A DNA stretch of 6,237 nucleotides, from the NCBI GenBank assembly GCA_003354225.1, contig PIVH01000334.1:1-6237 (forward strand). The letters are read 5' to 3'. A model generated the notes under the pieces. That model saw only the letters and a program-made list of their open reading frames with translations, did no database searches and was not told where the DNA came from. This document shows positions 6,113-6,237 of this stretch, one piece after another (position 1 is the first letter of the stretch; every line of letters begins with the position of its first letter). The position numbers and the translations under genes are program-made. Source of the stretch: Globobulimina sp. (Eukaryota > Foraminifera > Rotaliida).

Positions 6113-6237
6113 CTGTTGGTGTAAAGATGTTGATTATAAAATGTTTTTTTTATCGTGGCTTAAATGAATGTTTTTACAAAAATATTTTTGTGTAGAAAGT
6201 AATATCAACAAAAAAAAGGCCAGAGGTTAGTCGGATA
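6113..6237 (-). other. Probable intron and upstream exon region of the F-box-like gene
   Basis: This 125-bp end lies upstream of the open frame of the F-box-like gene. In that frame there are TAA codons at 6152-6150 and 6176-6174, and no ATG on the minus strand. A GTAAAA donor at 6177, the same hexamer as the phosphatase intron, could open an intron ending near 6113 or 6103. Joining to the first acceptor creates TGA across the junction; the acceptor about 10 nt further keeps the frame open. The exon arrangement is unresolved. Confidence 0.3.

Noticed and set aside
1-6237. tRNA, rRNA, CRISPR array, insertion sequence or viral module
   Set aside because: I looked for cloverleaf arms, repeat-spacer patterns, terminal inverted repeats and hallmark replication or transposase motifs and saw none.

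Overview
The window looks like compact, AT-rich nuclear DNA from a eukaryotic microbe (a protist). One gene needs a 53-nt GT-AG intron to rebuild a conserved phosphatase motif. Another encodes a signal-peptide/transmembrane protein with a ubiquitin-associated (UBA)-like tail, and a third looks like an F-box/leucine-rich-repeat protein. No bacterial operon structure, rRNA, tRNA, CRISPR array or recognisable transposon is visible. I cannot name the lineage from this sequence alone; a SAR-group or other free-living or parasitic protist would fit, but this is inference.

Layout from left to right. (1) 1-176, minus: the start of a very basic protein that runs off the left edge. (2) 177-241: a 65-bp gap between two divergent start codons, presumably a shared promoter. 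(3) 242-1260, plus: a two-exon PP2C phosphatase of the PPTC7/Ptc7 type, probably mitochondrial, with an unusual in-frame repeat just before its last metal-binding motif. (4) 1261-1412: a short gap between convergent 3' ends. (5) 1413-2879, minus: a type I membrane protein with signal peptide, Cys-rich ectodomain, Pro/Ser/Thr stalk, one membrane span, UBA-like domain and acidic tail. (6) 2880-3471: upstream flank holding a perfect 10-bp-arm hairpin and some plus-strand coding-like fragments. (7) 3472-4194, minus: an unrecognised gene cut by an in-frame TAA and preceded by TAA-TAG in the same frame. It is either spliced through very short introns or decaying. (8) 4223-4577: a gap with an in-frame 27-bp-spaced direct repeat and a 26-codon ORF. 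(9) 4578-6112, minus: an F-box/LRR-like protein whose first exon is not visible here.

Two of the better-defined proteins point to ubiquitin biology: a UBA-like fold on the inferred cytosolic face of a membrane protein, and an F-box/LRR substrate adaptor. Nothing in the sequence shows that they work together. The main open question is the TAA/TAG interruptions within otherwise continuous frames at 3736-4200 and at the 5' end of the F-box gene. Introns or pseudogene decay explain them better than an altered genetic code.
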